A stretch of 64,000 nucleotides of DNA, taken from an uncultured Pelagibacteraceae bacterium. GTDB lineage: Bacteria; Pseudomonadota; Alphaproteobacteria; Pelagibacterales; AG-422-B15. Both the position numbers and the translations under genes were made by a program. The stretch is from contig CACHAK010000003.1 of NCBI GenBank assembly GCA_902577765.1, forward strand, positions 58,683-122,682, given 5' to 3'. Shown piece by piece: positions 47,717 through 57,044 of this stretch; positions within the stretch are counted from its first letter, which is position 1, and each line of letters begins with the position of its first letter. The notes below the pieces were generated by a model that saw nothing but the letters and a program-made list of their open reading frames with translations, did no database searches and had not been told where the DNA came from.

Positions 47717-47730
47717 AGTTAAATTTAACT
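47717..47730. promoter_or_regulatory. Palindromes in the porin upstream region
   Basis: AGTTAAATTTAACT (47717-47730) is a perfect palindrome, followed by TGAT-N5-ATCA centred near 47739. They lie 20-45 bases before the porin ATG. AAAGGA (47748-47753) eight bases before the ATG is one of the few strong Shine-Dalgarno sites here. I could not identify a convincing -35/-10 pair in 47530-47761. A repressor or activator site is possible. Confidence 0.4.
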
Positions 47731-47761
47731 ATGATCAATTATCATATGAAAGGAATAAATT

Positions 47762-48790
47762 ATGAATAGATCAAAAATTATAGCATCGACCGCTATAGCT
47801 TCAGTAATGGCTGCTTCTTCAGCACATGCTGCAATGACGGTAAACGGTCTTTTTGCTGGAACATTAACAGACAATGATGGTGGTTTAGAATCATCTTTTT
47901 CAACAAACTCTGTTTATGTTTCTTACAGTGACACAATGGATAACGGTATGGGTGTTTCTGTAGCTATGTCATTGACTGCTTCAGGACTTGTTACTGACGT
48001 TAACCTTGACACTGGCATGGGAACAATTGGCCTAGGAAATGGTCAAGACTCAGCTGTTGACGCAATGGACGGATCTCCAGCTTGTTTCTCACTTAACGCT
48101 TGCGGCTCTGCATTGAGCGGTAAAGACGGTGGTGCTGGAACATACGCTGATGGTGACTCTGCGTCTGGCAATTCAATCATGTACACATCTCCATCTTTAG
48201 GTGGGTTTACAGTAAAAGTTTCAAGAGGTATGGCTACTTCTGATACTGCTGCTGTTCCATCAACTGCTGGTACTTGTGTTAATGATGTTGACGCTTCAGT
48301 AAGAGGTATTCTAGCTGGTCAAGAGTGTGTTGCAGGTGAAACAAGAACTTCTGGTTCAGCTGCTACTGCTACTGTTAACGGTCTAGAGCCTACAATGTCA
48401 TATGCAATCAAAGGTTCAATCTTGGGAGCAACAGTTGGTGCTGGTATATCTCAAATTGATTACACTGGCGGTTCTGCAAGTGACGTTGATCCAAGCTTCG
48501 TAACTGTTGGTTACTCAATTGCTGGCTTAAGCTTAGGTTATGCAATGTACGACAGTGACAACGGCATGGAAGAGACTCAAATGGGTGTTGGTACATCTGC
48601 TATGGGAATGAATATCGGTGTTACATTCGCTGATAAAGATTTCACTACAGACACTGACTACATGAGAGTATCTATGTCAAAAGGTATGGGTGCTGCATCA
48701 TTCGGTATAGATTATACTGAAACAGATGTATCTGGTACTGATACTGGTGATACTGATGTTTGGAACTTCATGTATGTAGTTGGTTTCTAA
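47762..48790 (+). CDS. Outer-membrane porin (beta barrel)
   Basis: A 342-residue secreted protein with a Sec signal cleaved after AHA (residue 23) and a barrel ending in the typical terminal Phe (MYVVGF). The mature part is Gly-, Ser- and Asp-rich with alternating strands (VNGLFAGTLTDN, FTVKVSRGM, SLGYAMYD) like the general diffusion porins of alphaproteobacteria. Base use is richer in G and C at synonymous sites than in its neighbours, consistent with high expression. Four cysteines (108, 114, 172, 189) in probable loops could form two disulfides. A strong ribosome site and an intrinsic terminator bracket it. Confidence 0.85.
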   Translation: MNRSKIIASTAIASVMAASSAHAAMTVNGLFAGTLTDNDGGLESSFSTNSVYVSYSDTMDNGMGVSVAMSLTASGLVTDVNLDTGMGTIGLGNGQDSAVDAMDGSPACFSLNACGSALSGKDGGAGTYADGDSASGNSIMYTSPSLGGFTVKVSRGMATSDTAAVPSTAGTCVNDVDASVRGILAGQECVAGETRTSGSAATATVNGLEPTMSYAIKGSILGATVGAGISQIDYTGGSASDVDPSFVTVGYSIAGLSLGYAMYDSDNGMEETQMGVGTSAMGMNIGVTFADKDFTTDTDYMRVSMSKGMGAASFGIDYTETDVSGTDTGDTDVWNFMYVVGF

Positions 48791-48813
48791 TCAACCAAAG
48801 TTCTAAACTTAAG

Positions 48814-48848
48814 AAAGCGCCTTGCATTAATTTGCAAGGTGCTTTTTT
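48814..48848 (+). terminator. Intrinsic terminator of the porin gene
   Basis: The stem GCGCCTTGCA pairs with TGCAAGGTGC around a six-base TTAATT loop. It is extended by AAA/TTT pairing and followed by a T-run. It lies 23 bases after the porin stop. It is the only clear intrinsic terminator I found in the window. Confidence 0.92.
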
Positions 48849-48857
48849 CTTTATAAG

Positions 48858-49511
48858 ATGACCCTTTATTTAGATTTTAAAAAAAACTTTGAAGAAGCTG
48901 TTGCAGATGCAAATCGTGCAGTTGATGAAGTTGAACTAATTGCTGTTAGCAAAAAAAAAAGTAAAGAAGATATACAAAAAGTAATTGATCTTAACCACAT
49001 ATCATTTGGTGAAAACCAAATTCAAGAAATTGAAAAAAAGTGGGTTGATCTTAAAAATGATAATGCGGACATAAAACTTCATTATATTGGAAATATTCAA
49101 AGTAGAAAAGTTAGCTCAATCTTTAATCATTGCGCAGTTATTCATTCATTAGATAGGATTAAGATAGTTAAATTGTTCAATGATCTTGAAAAAAATCAGA
49201 AAATAAAGAGACAATATTTCATTCAAGTAAATACAGGAGATGAGGATCAGAAATCAGGTGTGTTTTTGAATGAAGCTCGCGATTTTATTAACAATTGTCG
49301 AGATAACTATGACTTAGACATAAAAGGCCTTATGTGTATTCCTCCAATTGATCATGACCCTGAAACACATTTTTTAAAATTAAGAGATCTTGGTGAGACT
49401 TTTAAATTACCAATGCTAAGCATGGGTATGTCAAATGATTACAAAATTGCTATAAGATGTGGTGCAACACATATTAGAATTGGTACACAAATTTTTGGAA
49501 AAAGAATTTAA
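48858..49511 (+). CDS. PLP homeostasis protein (YggS/PLPBP family)
   Basis: A 217-residue alanine-racemase-like barrel that binds pyridoxal phosphate and buffers vitamin B6. The PLP lysine is Lys32 in AVSK, with FGENQIQE near 50, LHYIGNIQSRK near 73 and the C-terminal GMSNDYKIAIRCGATHIRIGT. The ATG lies ten bases after the porin terminator T-run, so its own promoter must overlap the terminator or the porin end. It converges with the L,D-transpeptidase gene with a four-base overlap. Confidence 0.93.
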   Translation: MTLYLDFKKNFEEAVADANRAVDEVELIAVSKKKSKEDIQKVIDLNHISFGENQIQEIEKKWVDLKNDNADIKLHYIGNIQSRKVSSIFNHCAVIHSLDRIKIVKLFNDLEKNQKIKRQYFIQVNTGDEDQKSGVFLNEARDFINNCRDNYDLDIKGLMCIPPIDHDPETHFLKLRDLGETFKLPMLSMGMSNDYKIAIRCGATHIRIGTQIFGKRI

Positions 49512-50002
49512 GCCTCTATAGTTATTTTCGTTTCATGTGTAATCTTATTTATAACTTCGATTAAATCTTCTTTATTAAGAGCAATGCAGCCTTCTGTAGA
49601 AAGAAAGCCTTCCTTTGCAACGTGTAAAAAAATTGCACTACCTAAAGACTTAATAATCGGAGATGAATTGTAGTCAATTACACAGACAATGTCATAGAGA
49701 TTATCATCTCTATAGAGCTTCTCCGCACTTTCTATAAAAGGAAACTGAATATGTTGATTGTAAAATATGCTGTTAGAGTCGTCACACCATCCATCTGTCT
49801 GATGAATTATCTGAGTATTTATTTTTAAGTTTAGCTTTCCGACTTTATCTTGTCTGTAAAAAATTTTTGTAAAAGAGAAGGTCCCAGCGGGAGTTTTTAA
49901 ATCCCCTTCTTTTTTATCTGATGAAATCCCATTAGCACCAATTGCACATTGATATTTTTTACCATCTGCATAAAAATAATTATTTTTTACTAATATATCC
50001 AT
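49508..50002 (-). CDS. L,D-transpeptidase (YkuD) domain protein without signal peptide
   Basis: A 164-residue single-domain protein. The catalytic region has His127 (AIFLHVAK) and Cys139 (STEGCIAL), the HX...SxGC pattern of YkuD enzymes, plus EGDLKTPAG near 32. No secretion signal is seen, which is odd for a peptidoglycan enzyme, yet short signal-less members of this type are widespread in alphaproteobacteria. It is divergent from the response regulator across 28 bases. Confidence 0.85.
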   Translation of the reverse strand: MDILVKNNYFYADGKKYQCAIGANGISSDKKEGDLKTPAGTFSFTKIFYRQDKVGKLNLKINTQIIHQTDGWCDDSNSIFYNQHIQFPFIESAEKLYRDDNLYDIVCVIDYNSSPIIKSLGSAIFLHVAKEGFLSTEGCIALNKEDLIEVINKITHETKITIEA

Positions 50003-50030
50003 TTCAGTTATTATAAATCTGGTTTATTTA

Positions 50031-50687
50031 ATGAGCAAAATATTAATTCCTGTAATCCTTAACAATTCTTCTTTGCAGTCTTATATTAATGAAATAAGTA
50101 ATGGTTTCATTGAAGATAGATTTAATTTAAAATGCTATCAAACACCTCAATATATTGATGAAAAAAGTGAATACATCATTACCGACGAAAAGTATCTTTC
50201 TGATATAGAGAAAAAATTTAAAAATTTAAAAAAAATATTTTTATTTAATTATTCAAATAAAAAAGTTTCTTTAACAAATTCAAAAGCAGAGCTGATTATT
50301 TTTGATTTACCTTTCAAATTCAGTGATATTATTAGCGCGATAAATAATACTATTTTACATTCTCGTGCATATGAAGAAAAATTAATAAAATTTAATAATT
50401 TTGTCTATGACCCAAGATTAAGAAAATTATATGATAAGGTTTTATCAATTAGATTTACTGAAAAAGAAGCACAAATCTTTCAGTATCTTCTTCAAAATAA
50501 GAACACAAACATTCGAAAGAAAAAATTGCTCAATGAGGTCTGGAAATACGACGAGAGTATAGATACGCACACTCTAGAGACACATATTTATTCAATAAGA
50601 AAAAAAATTGACACAAAGCTTAAAATAAGAAACTTAATTGTATTTGAAGAAGACAGGGGATATTCAATTAATCTTTCTCTACTTTAA
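50031..50687 (+). CDS. Atypical OmpR-type response regulator with degenerate receiver
   Basis: A 218-residue protein. Residues about 130-215 form a winged helix (FTEKEAQIFQYLL, LLNEVWKYDESIDTHTLETHIYSIRKKI, RGYSI), so DNA binding is likely. The N-terminal half is receiver-like in size, but it lacks the paired acidic residues after the first strand. The conserved Lys-Pro is replaced by Leu-Pro (93-95), and only Asp52 could stand near the phosphorylation position. No histidine kinase is adjacent. It may respond to something other than phosphorylation. Confidence 0.78.
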   Translation: MSKILIPVILNNSSLQSYINEISNGFIEDRFNLKCYQTPQYIDEKSEYIITDEKYLSDIEKKFKNLKKIFLFNYSNKKVSLTNSKAELIIFDLPFKFSDIISAINNTILHSRAYEEKLIKFNNFVYDPRLRKLYDKVLSIRFTEKEAQIFQYLLQNKNTNIRKKKLLNEVWKYDESIDTHTLETHIYSIRKKIDTKLKIRNLIVFEEDRGYSINLSLL

Positions 50688-50690
50688 GTG

Positions 50691-52049
50691 TTATACATTT
50701 AAGAGTAAGTGCTCTCTCTCCCAGGCACTGATTACATTTTGGTATGCGTCGTGTTCAGTTTGCTTGATTTCTGTAAAGAGTGTGACAAATTCTTTTCCCA
50801 AAGTTTCAGATAGTTCATTACTCACCTTTAATCTCTTAAGAGCATCAGGTAAATATTTCGGAATGTTATGGCGCCTCTCAAAGGCATCTCCCGCTATCGG
50901 TTTTTCTGCTTCAATCTTTTCTCTCAAGCCAAGCAGTCCACATGCTAAAGAGGCGGCAATTGCAAGGTATGGGTTCGTATCAGCACCTGGAATACGATTC
51001 TCAATTCTTCTCGAGTTTTGTTGTGAAGTTGGAACCCTAAAAGCTACAGTTCTATTTTCTATACCCCAATGAGTGTTAATTGGTGCCGACGCATCAATTA
51101 CAAACCGTCTATAGGAATTTACGTATGGCGCAAAAAGCAACATGGCGTCAGGTAAGTAAGTCTGAAGACCGCCAATATAATTAAAGAATTCTTTAGAGTT
51201 ATTGCCATCTTTATCACAAAATAAATTCTCGTTAGTCTTACAGGATACTAAATTTTGATGAATATGCATGGAGCTTCCTGGCTGGCCTTGATAGGGCTTT
51301 GCCATGAACGTTGCATGGATTCCGTGCTTTAATGCCACTTGTCTTACTGCCCGTTTAAACATAAATGCTTGATCAGCTAAGGCTAATGGATCACCATGGT
51401 TTAAATTGATTTCGATTTGAGATGGCCCTGATTCATGAACTAATGTATCAACGCCGATATCCATAAGTTCACAATAGTCATAGATATCATCCGTTAGGGA
51501 GTCAAATTCATTAACTGCATCTATTCCAAAAACTCTACTCCCGGTTTCTCTACGACCTGATTTACCCACGGGAGTTTTTAGGGGCAGATCTGGATCAAGA
51601 TTTTGTTCACACAAATAAAATTCTAATTCAGGAGCAACCACTGCTTTCAGATTGTCTTTTTTTAATTCGTTGATGATGTTTATTAAAACTTGTCTTGGTG
51701 CAATTTCTGACGGCTCATTAGAACCATATTTTAAATCACAAATTATTTGTGCAGTTGGCTCTTTATTCCAAGGGATTTTTCTAAGTGTTGATAAGTCAGG
51801 AGACATAAATAAATCTTCTTCAACATAGTCAATGACCTCACTCTCATAGACCCATTTTCCAGAAACTGTTTGTCCGAATACAGAATCTGCAAGTTTTAAG
51901 CTTTGATCTTCAATTGATTTAATGAACCTCTGTACAGGAAGAATTTTACCTTTAGATGAGCCTGCCATATCAGGAAAGACGCATTCAACTTCAGAAATCT
52001 TATTTGTCTTAAGCCATAGCTTAAGATCATTAATGGTGTTAACAGTCAT
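50691..52049 (-). CDS. Glutamine synthetase family protein (PuuA-like)
   Basis: A 452-residue GS-fold enzyme. Marks are VFPDMAGSSKGK near 25, the metal-binding PELEFYL near 143, GPSQIEINL near 210, the PGSSMHIHQ motif near 258 and NRTVAFRVP near 334. The pattern is closer to gamma-glutamylputrescine synthetase and related ligases than to GlnA, and no adenylylation tyrosine motif is evident. It may glutamylate an amine. No puu genes are adjacent, so the substrate is unknown. It converges with the response regulator gene. Confidence 0.83.
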   Translation of the reverse strand: MTVNTINDLKLWLKTNKISEVECVFPDMAGSSKGKILPVQRFIKSIEDQSLKLADSVFGQTVSGKWVYESEVIDYVEEDLFMSPDLSTLRKIPWNKEPTAQIICDLKYGSNEPSEIAPRQVLINIINELKKDNLKAVVAPELEFYLCEQNLDPDLPLKTPVGKSGRRETGSRVFGIDAVNEFDSLTDDIYDYCELMDIGVDTLVHESGPSQIEINLNHGDPLALADQAFMFKRAVRQVALKHGIHATFMAKPYQGQPGSSMHIHQNLVSCKTNENLFCDKDGNNSKEFFNYIGGLQTYLPDAMLLFAPYVNSYRRFVIDASAPINTHWGIENRTVAFRVPTSQQNSRRIENRIPGADTNPYLAIAASLACGLLGLREKIEAEKPIAGDAFERRHNIPKYLPDALKRLKVSNELSETLGKEFVTLFTEIKQTEHDAYQNVISAWEREHLLLNV

Positions 52050-52082
52050 AACGATTGTACTTTTTGGTAACCTGCCTGCAGT

Positions 52083-52658
52083 TTAATCTTTTCTGTATTT
52101 TACTGCGAATATATTTTGGCTTATAAATATATTTTTTTTTATATTTGTAAACTCTAAAACAGTTTTATTGCTAAATTCGTCATAAATTTCCCATTTTTCT
52201 AAGTCTAGAGTGTCCTTATCAAAGTAAAGAGTAATTTTGTTTTCAGAGTCATTATTTTTTAACTTAATGGATAACTTATATTTAGATTCAAGTGTCTCAA
52301 ATTTTACAATCTGAAATTCTTCATTTATTTTAAACTGATATGATAAAAGTTTTTTTAATATATTATTGCCAATAGCATAACTGTTGGTTTGATATCCCTC
52401 CTTATCAACAATTCTCAAAAGACTCCTATTGGTAATTACTGTCTCGTTTTCATTATCATAAAAAAATTTTGACTGATAGGGCTTAAGAAAATAAAAATCA
52501 CCCGTTGAAATTTCTTCATTAGGATCAACTTGTACAAATTTACCCGACATGGAGTTAATTTGATTCCAGTGTTCTTCAATTTTTAAAATTATTTCTTCAG
52601 TGTATGCATTCTCAATGGAAAAAATAAAAAGAAAAAAAGTAAAAAAAATTTTTTTCAT
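52083..52658 (-). CDS. lolA: Outer-membrane lipoprotein carrier LolA
   Basis: A periplasmic carrier that takes lipoproteins from LolCDE to the outer membrane. The 191-residue protein has a signal of about 20 residues. The LolA beta-sheet pattern follows: MSGKFVQ near 37, GDFYFLKPYQSKFFYDNEN (about 53-71) and KLSIKLKNND. It follows ftsK with the TAATG one-base overlap; this ftsK-lolA pairing is common. Several predicted lipoproteins in the window would be its cargo. Confidence 0.9.
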   Translation of the reverse strand: MKKIFFTFFLFIFSIENAYTEEIILKIEEHWNQINSMSGKFVQVDPNEEISTGDFYFLKPYQSKFFYDNENETVITNRSLLRIVDKEGYQTNSYAIGNNILKKLLSYQFKINEEFQIVKFETLESKYKLSIKLKNNDSENKITLYFDKDTLDLEKWEIYDEFSNKTVLEFTNIKKNIFISQNIFAVKYRKD

Positions 52659-54934
52659 TAATTATTTAGTTTTTCAAAATTTATCTCACGCTTTCCAACA
52701 TGATTAGCAGAACTAATGAAACCTTGATCCTCAAGTTGATCAATGATTCTTGCTGCACGATTGTACCCGATTTGTAATTTTCTTTGTAACAAGCTAGTGG
52801 AAGCTCTTCCTTCCTTTTTAATGATTTCAAGGCTTTCCTTAAATAAAGCATCTTGCTCAACTTCAGAAACGATATCCAAATTATTTCCATTTTCTTCTTC
52901 CTTAAGGATTGCATCATCATATTCAGGGTTTCCATGCTTCTGTAGCGATTTAACAATATTTTCAATCTCCTGATCAGATATGAATGGCCCATGAATTCGA
53001 TTTGTAATACCTCCCGCTGTCATCATCAGCATATCTCCCTTGCCTAAAAGTCTTTCAGCTCCCTCGTCACCTAAAATAGTTCGACTATCAAACTTAGAGC
53101 TGACTTGAAAACTTATTCTGCTCGGAAAGTTTGCTTTGATTGTCCCAGTTATTACGTCAACACTTGGCCTCTGAGTCGCCATGATTAAATGAATACCAGC
53201 TGCCCTAGCCATTTGAGATAATCTTTGAATTGTATGCTCAATTTCTTTACCAGCAACCATCATTAAATCTGCCATTTCATCGACGACCACCACTATGAAA
53301 GGCATTTTTTTATTTTCAATTTCAACTTTTTTAGTTTCAGGTTGTCCAGTATCAGGGTTGATTCCGTCAGGTACTGATCTTACTATTTTTTCAGATTTAT
53401 TAATCGCCTCCAAAATTCTTTGGTTATAATTGTCAATGTTTCTAACACCTAAAAGAGACATTTTTTTATATCTGGACTCCATTTCCCTAACCACCCACTT
53501 TAAAGCAACAATTGCTTTTTTTGGGTCAGTTACTACTGGTGTTATTAAATGGGGTACACCTTCATAGACTGAGAGCTCAAGCATTTTTGGGTCGATCAAT
53601 ATAAATTTACAATCTTCCGGAGAATGCTTGTACAAAATAGATGTAATCATCACGTTTATGCCGACAGATTTACCCGATCCAGTAGTTCCAGCTATTAATA
53701 AATGAGGCATATTTTCTAAATTAGCAAAAATAGCGTTACCACTTATGTCTTTTCCTAATGCCATTATTAAGTTTTTGTCATTTTTAATAAATTGTTCATT
53801 TTTAAAAAGCTCACTCAAATAAACAGGGTTTTTTATTTTGTTAGGTATTTCAATTCCGATTACATTCTTGCCAGGAATTATTGCAACACGCGCTGACATC
53901 GCGCTCATATTTCTTGCAATATCATCTGATAGCGAGATAATTTTAGAAGCTTTAATGCCAGGCGCGGGTTGTAATTCATACATTGTTACAATCGGGCCAG
54001 GTGATACTCTTATTATTTCTCCTTCAATTTTAAAATCAGTAAGAACATTTTTTAGTTTTTCAGCATTGATATTTAATTCATCTTGATCAACAAAGTTTTC
54101 TTTATTGACTTCTGGTTTTGATAAAAAGTTAATGTCAGGAGCTTTGTATATATTCTCCTCAAAAATTATTTCGTCTTGTATATCAGCGGTTTTTTGAAAG
54201 TTATTTGCTTTTGAATATGAAGTGACTGGTTGGTTTTTTAAAGAGTCAAAATCAATTTTGGGTTCGACTCCTCTAGTCTCGTTACGACCATACTCTACAA
54301 TTTTTTCAGAGGAAGATTTTGAAAAACTGTTTTGTATACGAATAAATAACTTTCCTAAATAGAGAACAGTTGTTTTAAAAATTTTATACGAAAATTTAAA
54401 TATCTCACTCCATTCTCTTCGTTCAAGACCCATTGTGAAATAAAGTGCGATAAGTAATAAAAATACAACTGCAGTAATTAAAGAGTAATAAAAATAATTA
54501 TTATTCAGTAAGCCATTTTCAATTGAAATAAGTAGCAATTTCTCAGCAACCATCCCATTGGGAAAGCTTAGATTAGATAAGGAAAACAAAAATGATGTTA
54601 AAAATATTGTTAAAGGTAGTATTAAGATATTTAAAGCAAATAGATCTAAATTTTTTGAAAAAAATAATTTGTATGACCAGCTAATTAAGACAATACAAAT
54701 TAAATAACTGCTGTAGCCAAACGTCTGTAAAAGCACTTCTGAAGTATTGGCTCCAATATGGCCACCTAAGTTTGTAACTTCATAGTTCGACAAATTGAAT
54801 ATATTTGGATCAAATTTTGAGTAGCTTGCGACTGAGATAAATACAAAAAAACTTAAAAGAATCGATGAAATGCCTGTCAGTTCTAGAAGTCTTTTTGCAA
54901 TAAACAATTTTATCGAGTCAGGTAAAAGCTTCAT
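52658..54934 (-). CDS. ftsK: DNA translocase FtsK
   Basis: A septum-located motor that pumps chromosome ends apart and aids dimer resolution. The 758-residue protein has four N-terminal membrane segments (within about 14-170), a short linker and the RecA-like motor with Walker A AGTTGSGKS near 415 and Walker B VVVVDEMADLMM. The C-terminal gamma winged helix has SLLQRKLQIGYNRAARIID near 715. It is divergent from ubiH across 102 bases, which must hold both promoters. Confidence 0.96.
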   Translation of the reverse strand: MKLLPDSIKLFIAKRLLELTGISSILLSFFVFISVASYSKFDPNIFNLSNYEVTNLGGHIGANTSEVLLQTFGYSSYLICIVLISWSYKLFFSKNLDLFALNILILPLTIFLTSFLFSLSNLSFPNGMVAEKLLLISIENGLLNNNYFYYSLITAVVFLLLIALYFTMGLERREWSEIFKFSYKIFKTTVLYLGKLFIRIQNSFSKSSSEKIVEYGRNETRGVEPKIDFDSLKNQPVTSYSKANNFQKTADIQDEIIFEENIYKAPDINFLSKPEVNKENFVDQDELNINAEKLKNVLTDFKIEGEIIRVSPGPIVTMYELQPAPGIKASKIISLSDDIARNMSAMSARVAIIPGKNVIGIEIPNKIKNPVYLSELFKNEQFIKNDKNLIMALGKDISGNAIFANLENMPHLLIAGTTGSGKSVGINVMITSILYKHSPEDCKFILIDPKMLELSVYEGVPHLITPVVTDPKKAIVALKWVVREMESRYKKMSLLGVRNIDNYNQRILEAINKSEKIVRSVPDGINPDTGQPETKKVEIENKKMPFIVVVVDEMADLMMVAGKEIEHTIQRLSQMARAAGIHLIMATQRPSVDVITGTIKANFPSRISFQVSSKFDSRTILGDEGAERLLGKGDMLMMTAGGITNRIHGPFISDQEIENIVKSLQKHGNPEYDDAILKEEENGNNLDIVSEVEQDALFKESLEIIKKEGRASTSLLQRKLQIGYNRAARIIDQLEDQGFISSANHVGKREINFEKLNN

Positions 54935-55036
54935 TTTTTTGAATTAAGACAAATTTGTTAAAATTCTATTAGTATTTGATTCATCTTATTATTATATAAC
55001 CTCTTGTAAATTTATCTGAGACAATTTTGAATATAT

Positions 55037-56209
55037 ATGGATCATGAAATAATTATAGTTGGTAACGGCATTTCTGCAAAAATCACAGCTATAGCTCTAG
55101 CAAAGAATGATTTTAAGGTGTGCATGATACCGAATAATGATATCAAAATTGATAAACATTCATCCAATCTTGTTACATTTTTATCTAATGGATCAATAAA
55201 TTACCTAACCGGAATAATAAAAGATTACAAAATTTTTGATCAATTTGAATCAATTAATGAAATTAAATGTGAAATAGAAAAAAATACAAATTCAAAAGGT
55301 CAATCTGTCAATTTTAAAGCCCAAAGCGATATTTTAGGAAAAGTTGTCGAAAATTCTGTTCTAAGTGGTTGTCTACTTGATGAGATTCAAAAAAATCAAA
55401 ATATACATATAAGTGGTAATTCAAAGATTTTTAAAATTAACAACACTGAAACAGGTGTAAAAATAATTTTAGATAATGATGAGCAAATAAGTTCCAAACT
55501 GTTAATACTGACTGCTGTAAATGATGATCAACTTTTGGATAACATAAAAGTTGATTTTATTCGTCATGATTTTCAACAAGATGCGCTTTCAATAATTGTA
55601 AGAGGTATGATTACAGATAGTAATTGTGCTAATCAAAGATTCACCCCAGATGGACCTCTAGCTTTTCTACCTTACTTTCATGATGAAGCTTCGGTTATCT
55701 GGTCTCTTCAAAAAAGTTCTAAGTTATTAAAATTAAATAATGATGAATTAAAAATAAAGCTTGAAGAAAAATTACATAAACTTATCAGTATTAAAGAAAT
55801 AACAAGTATTGAAAAATTTACGCTCAGTATGAATTTCGCTAAAAAATTGTTTGATAAAAATATTATTATTATGGGAAATATTGCACACAACATTCATCCA
55901 ATAGCAGGTCAAGGTTTAAATTTAAGTATCAAAGACACTGCGCAGTTGATCAAATCTATATGCAAATATCGTAATATTGGTTATGAAATAAATAATCATC
56001 AAATCTTAGCTGACTATGACTATAATAGAAAATTAGACAATACAGCTTATTCTTTTGGAACCTTGGCATTGGATAATATCTTTTCAAGCCGTAATAAAAT
56101 TTTAAATTTTGTCACTAGCAAGGGGCTCAAATTTGTTGATAGCAATAAATATATAAAAAATAAATTTGTAAATAGCGCAACTGGTAAAGATTTTTTTAAA
56201 AATCTTTAA
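55037..56209 (+). CDS. FAD-dependent hydroxylase of the UbiH/UbiF/Coq6 family
   Basis: Likely a ubiquinone-ring hydroxylase. The 390-residue flavoprotein has the dinucleotide motif VGNGISAK (7-14) and the second FAD motif GNIAHNIHPIAGQGLNLSIKD near 281-301, diagnostic of this group. The usual third Gly of the GxGxxG motif is Ala (GNGISA), a change tolerated in the family. Which ring position it hydroxylates cannot be told. It converges with the LON-domain gene with a four-base overlap. Confidence 0.87.
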   Translation: MDHEIIIVGNGISAKITAIALAKNDFKVCMIPNNDIKIDKHSSNLVTFLSNGSINYLTGIIKDYKIFDQFESINEIKCEIEKNTNSKGQSVNFKAQSDILGKVVENSVLSGCLLDEIQKNQNIHISGNSKIFKINNTETGVKIILDNDEQISSKLLILTAVNDDQLLDNIKVDFIRHDFQQDALSIIVRGMITDSNCANQRFTPDGPLAFLPYFHDEASVIWSLQKSSKLLKLNNDELKIKLEEKLHKLISIKEITSIEKFTLSMNFAKKLFDKNIIIMGNIAHNIHPIAGQGLNLSIKDTAQLIKSICKYRNIGYEINNHQILADYDYNRKLDNTAYSFGTLALDNIFSSRNKILNFVTSKGLKFVDSNKYIKNKFVNSATGKDFFKNL

Positions 56210-56862
56210 TGAAGTTGATCACTTTTTTCACCTGAAAGATCAAAAATATATGACTGGTAGAGTGCTTCAAGTGCATGACCTCTGGTTATAAGACTTTTTG
56301 CTTCCAGGAGTAACTGCTTCTCTTCAGGAGTGAAGGGAACAAGAATGCCTGAATAATTAATTAACTGTTCAGTTGGTGTTTGTTGTATAATTTCCCAATC
56401 AGCTAAAATTTTTCGATGTTCAAGATATCTTTTCACCAAGGCAAGAAGTTTTGATCTATCGATGCCATCTATCTTTTGAGGCTCTAAATCAGATCTAAAT
56501 TTTTCGTAATTAGCTAAGACCTGCCTGTAAGGGGTCGTAACGTGCATTTCTTCATCTACTTCGAATCTTACAAGACCAGATAGAGTAATAAGGTATCTAT
56601 CATTTTCTGCTTCATTGAATGAAGAAATTCTTCCAACGCATCCAACTTTTTTGAGGTTTTTATTCCCTGAACCTTGATTGGGACTGCTGGGTTGTATCAT
56701 ACCCAATAGTCTGCCGGGTGAAGCCAAGGCATCATCAATCATTTGTACATATCGTGGCTCAAAAATATTAAGTGGCAACTGAGTGCCTGGGAAGAGCACC
56801 GCCCCAGTAAGGGGAAAAATCGGTATTTTTTTAGATAGATCTTGAATGTTTATACTTTTCAT
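56206..56862 (-). CDS. LON N-terminal domain protein
   Basis: A 218-residue stand-alone LON substrate-binding domain (PUA-like plus helices), without the ATPase or protease parts of Lon. Marks are IFPLTGAVLFPGTQLPLNIFEPRY (about 15-38) and VGCVGRI near 72. Stand-alone forms are common in alphaproteobacteria and of uncertain function. It lies between ubiH and tRNA-Gly, read leftward. Confidence 0.88.
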   Translation of the reverse strand: MKSINIQDLSKKIPIFPLTGAVLFPGTQLPLNIFEPRYVQMIDDALASPGRLLGMIQPSSPNQGSGNKNLKKVGCVGRISSFNEAENDRYLITLSGLVRFEVDEEMHVTTPYRQVLANYEKFRSDLEPQKIDGIDRSKLLALVKRYLEHRKILADWEIIQQTPTEQLINYSGILVPFTPEEKQLLLEAKSLITRGHALEALYQSYIFDLSGEKSDQLH

Positions 56863-56956
56863 TATGGCTTTTAATAATACTATAAATACTGAATTAATTA
56901 AATAATCCGCTTATCTTGAAAAACAAGGCTTTTTCTATTAGAAGCTGAAATATAAT

Positions 56957-57031
56957 GCGAGTGTAGCTCAGTGGTAGAGCGAAACGTTGCCAACGTTTAG
57001 GTCGAGGGTTCGACTCCCTTCACTCGCTCCA
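56957..57031 (+). tRNA. tRNA-Gly (anticodon GCC)
   Basis: A full cloverleaf is visible. The acceptor stem GCGAGTG pairs with CACTCGC, with a D arm (GCTC...GAGC). The anticodon stem AAACG/CGTTT encloses loop TTGCCAA with anticodon GCC. The T arm has TTCGACT, and the end is T plus encoded CCA. The FkbM gene starts within 14 bases of its 3' end. Confidence 0.97.
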
Positions 57032-57044
57032 TAGAGTTTTGACT

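Noticed and set aside
50638..51072. 144-codon frame antisense to the glutamine synthetase gene
   Set aside because: It overlaps two well-supported genes and reads as a shadow of the PuuA-like gene.
56951..56956. Perfect TATAAT directly before tRNA-Gly
   Set aside because: A start about seven bases downstream would fall inside the tRNA, so it cannot be the tRNA promoter. Probably chance or a promoter for a processed leader elsewhere.
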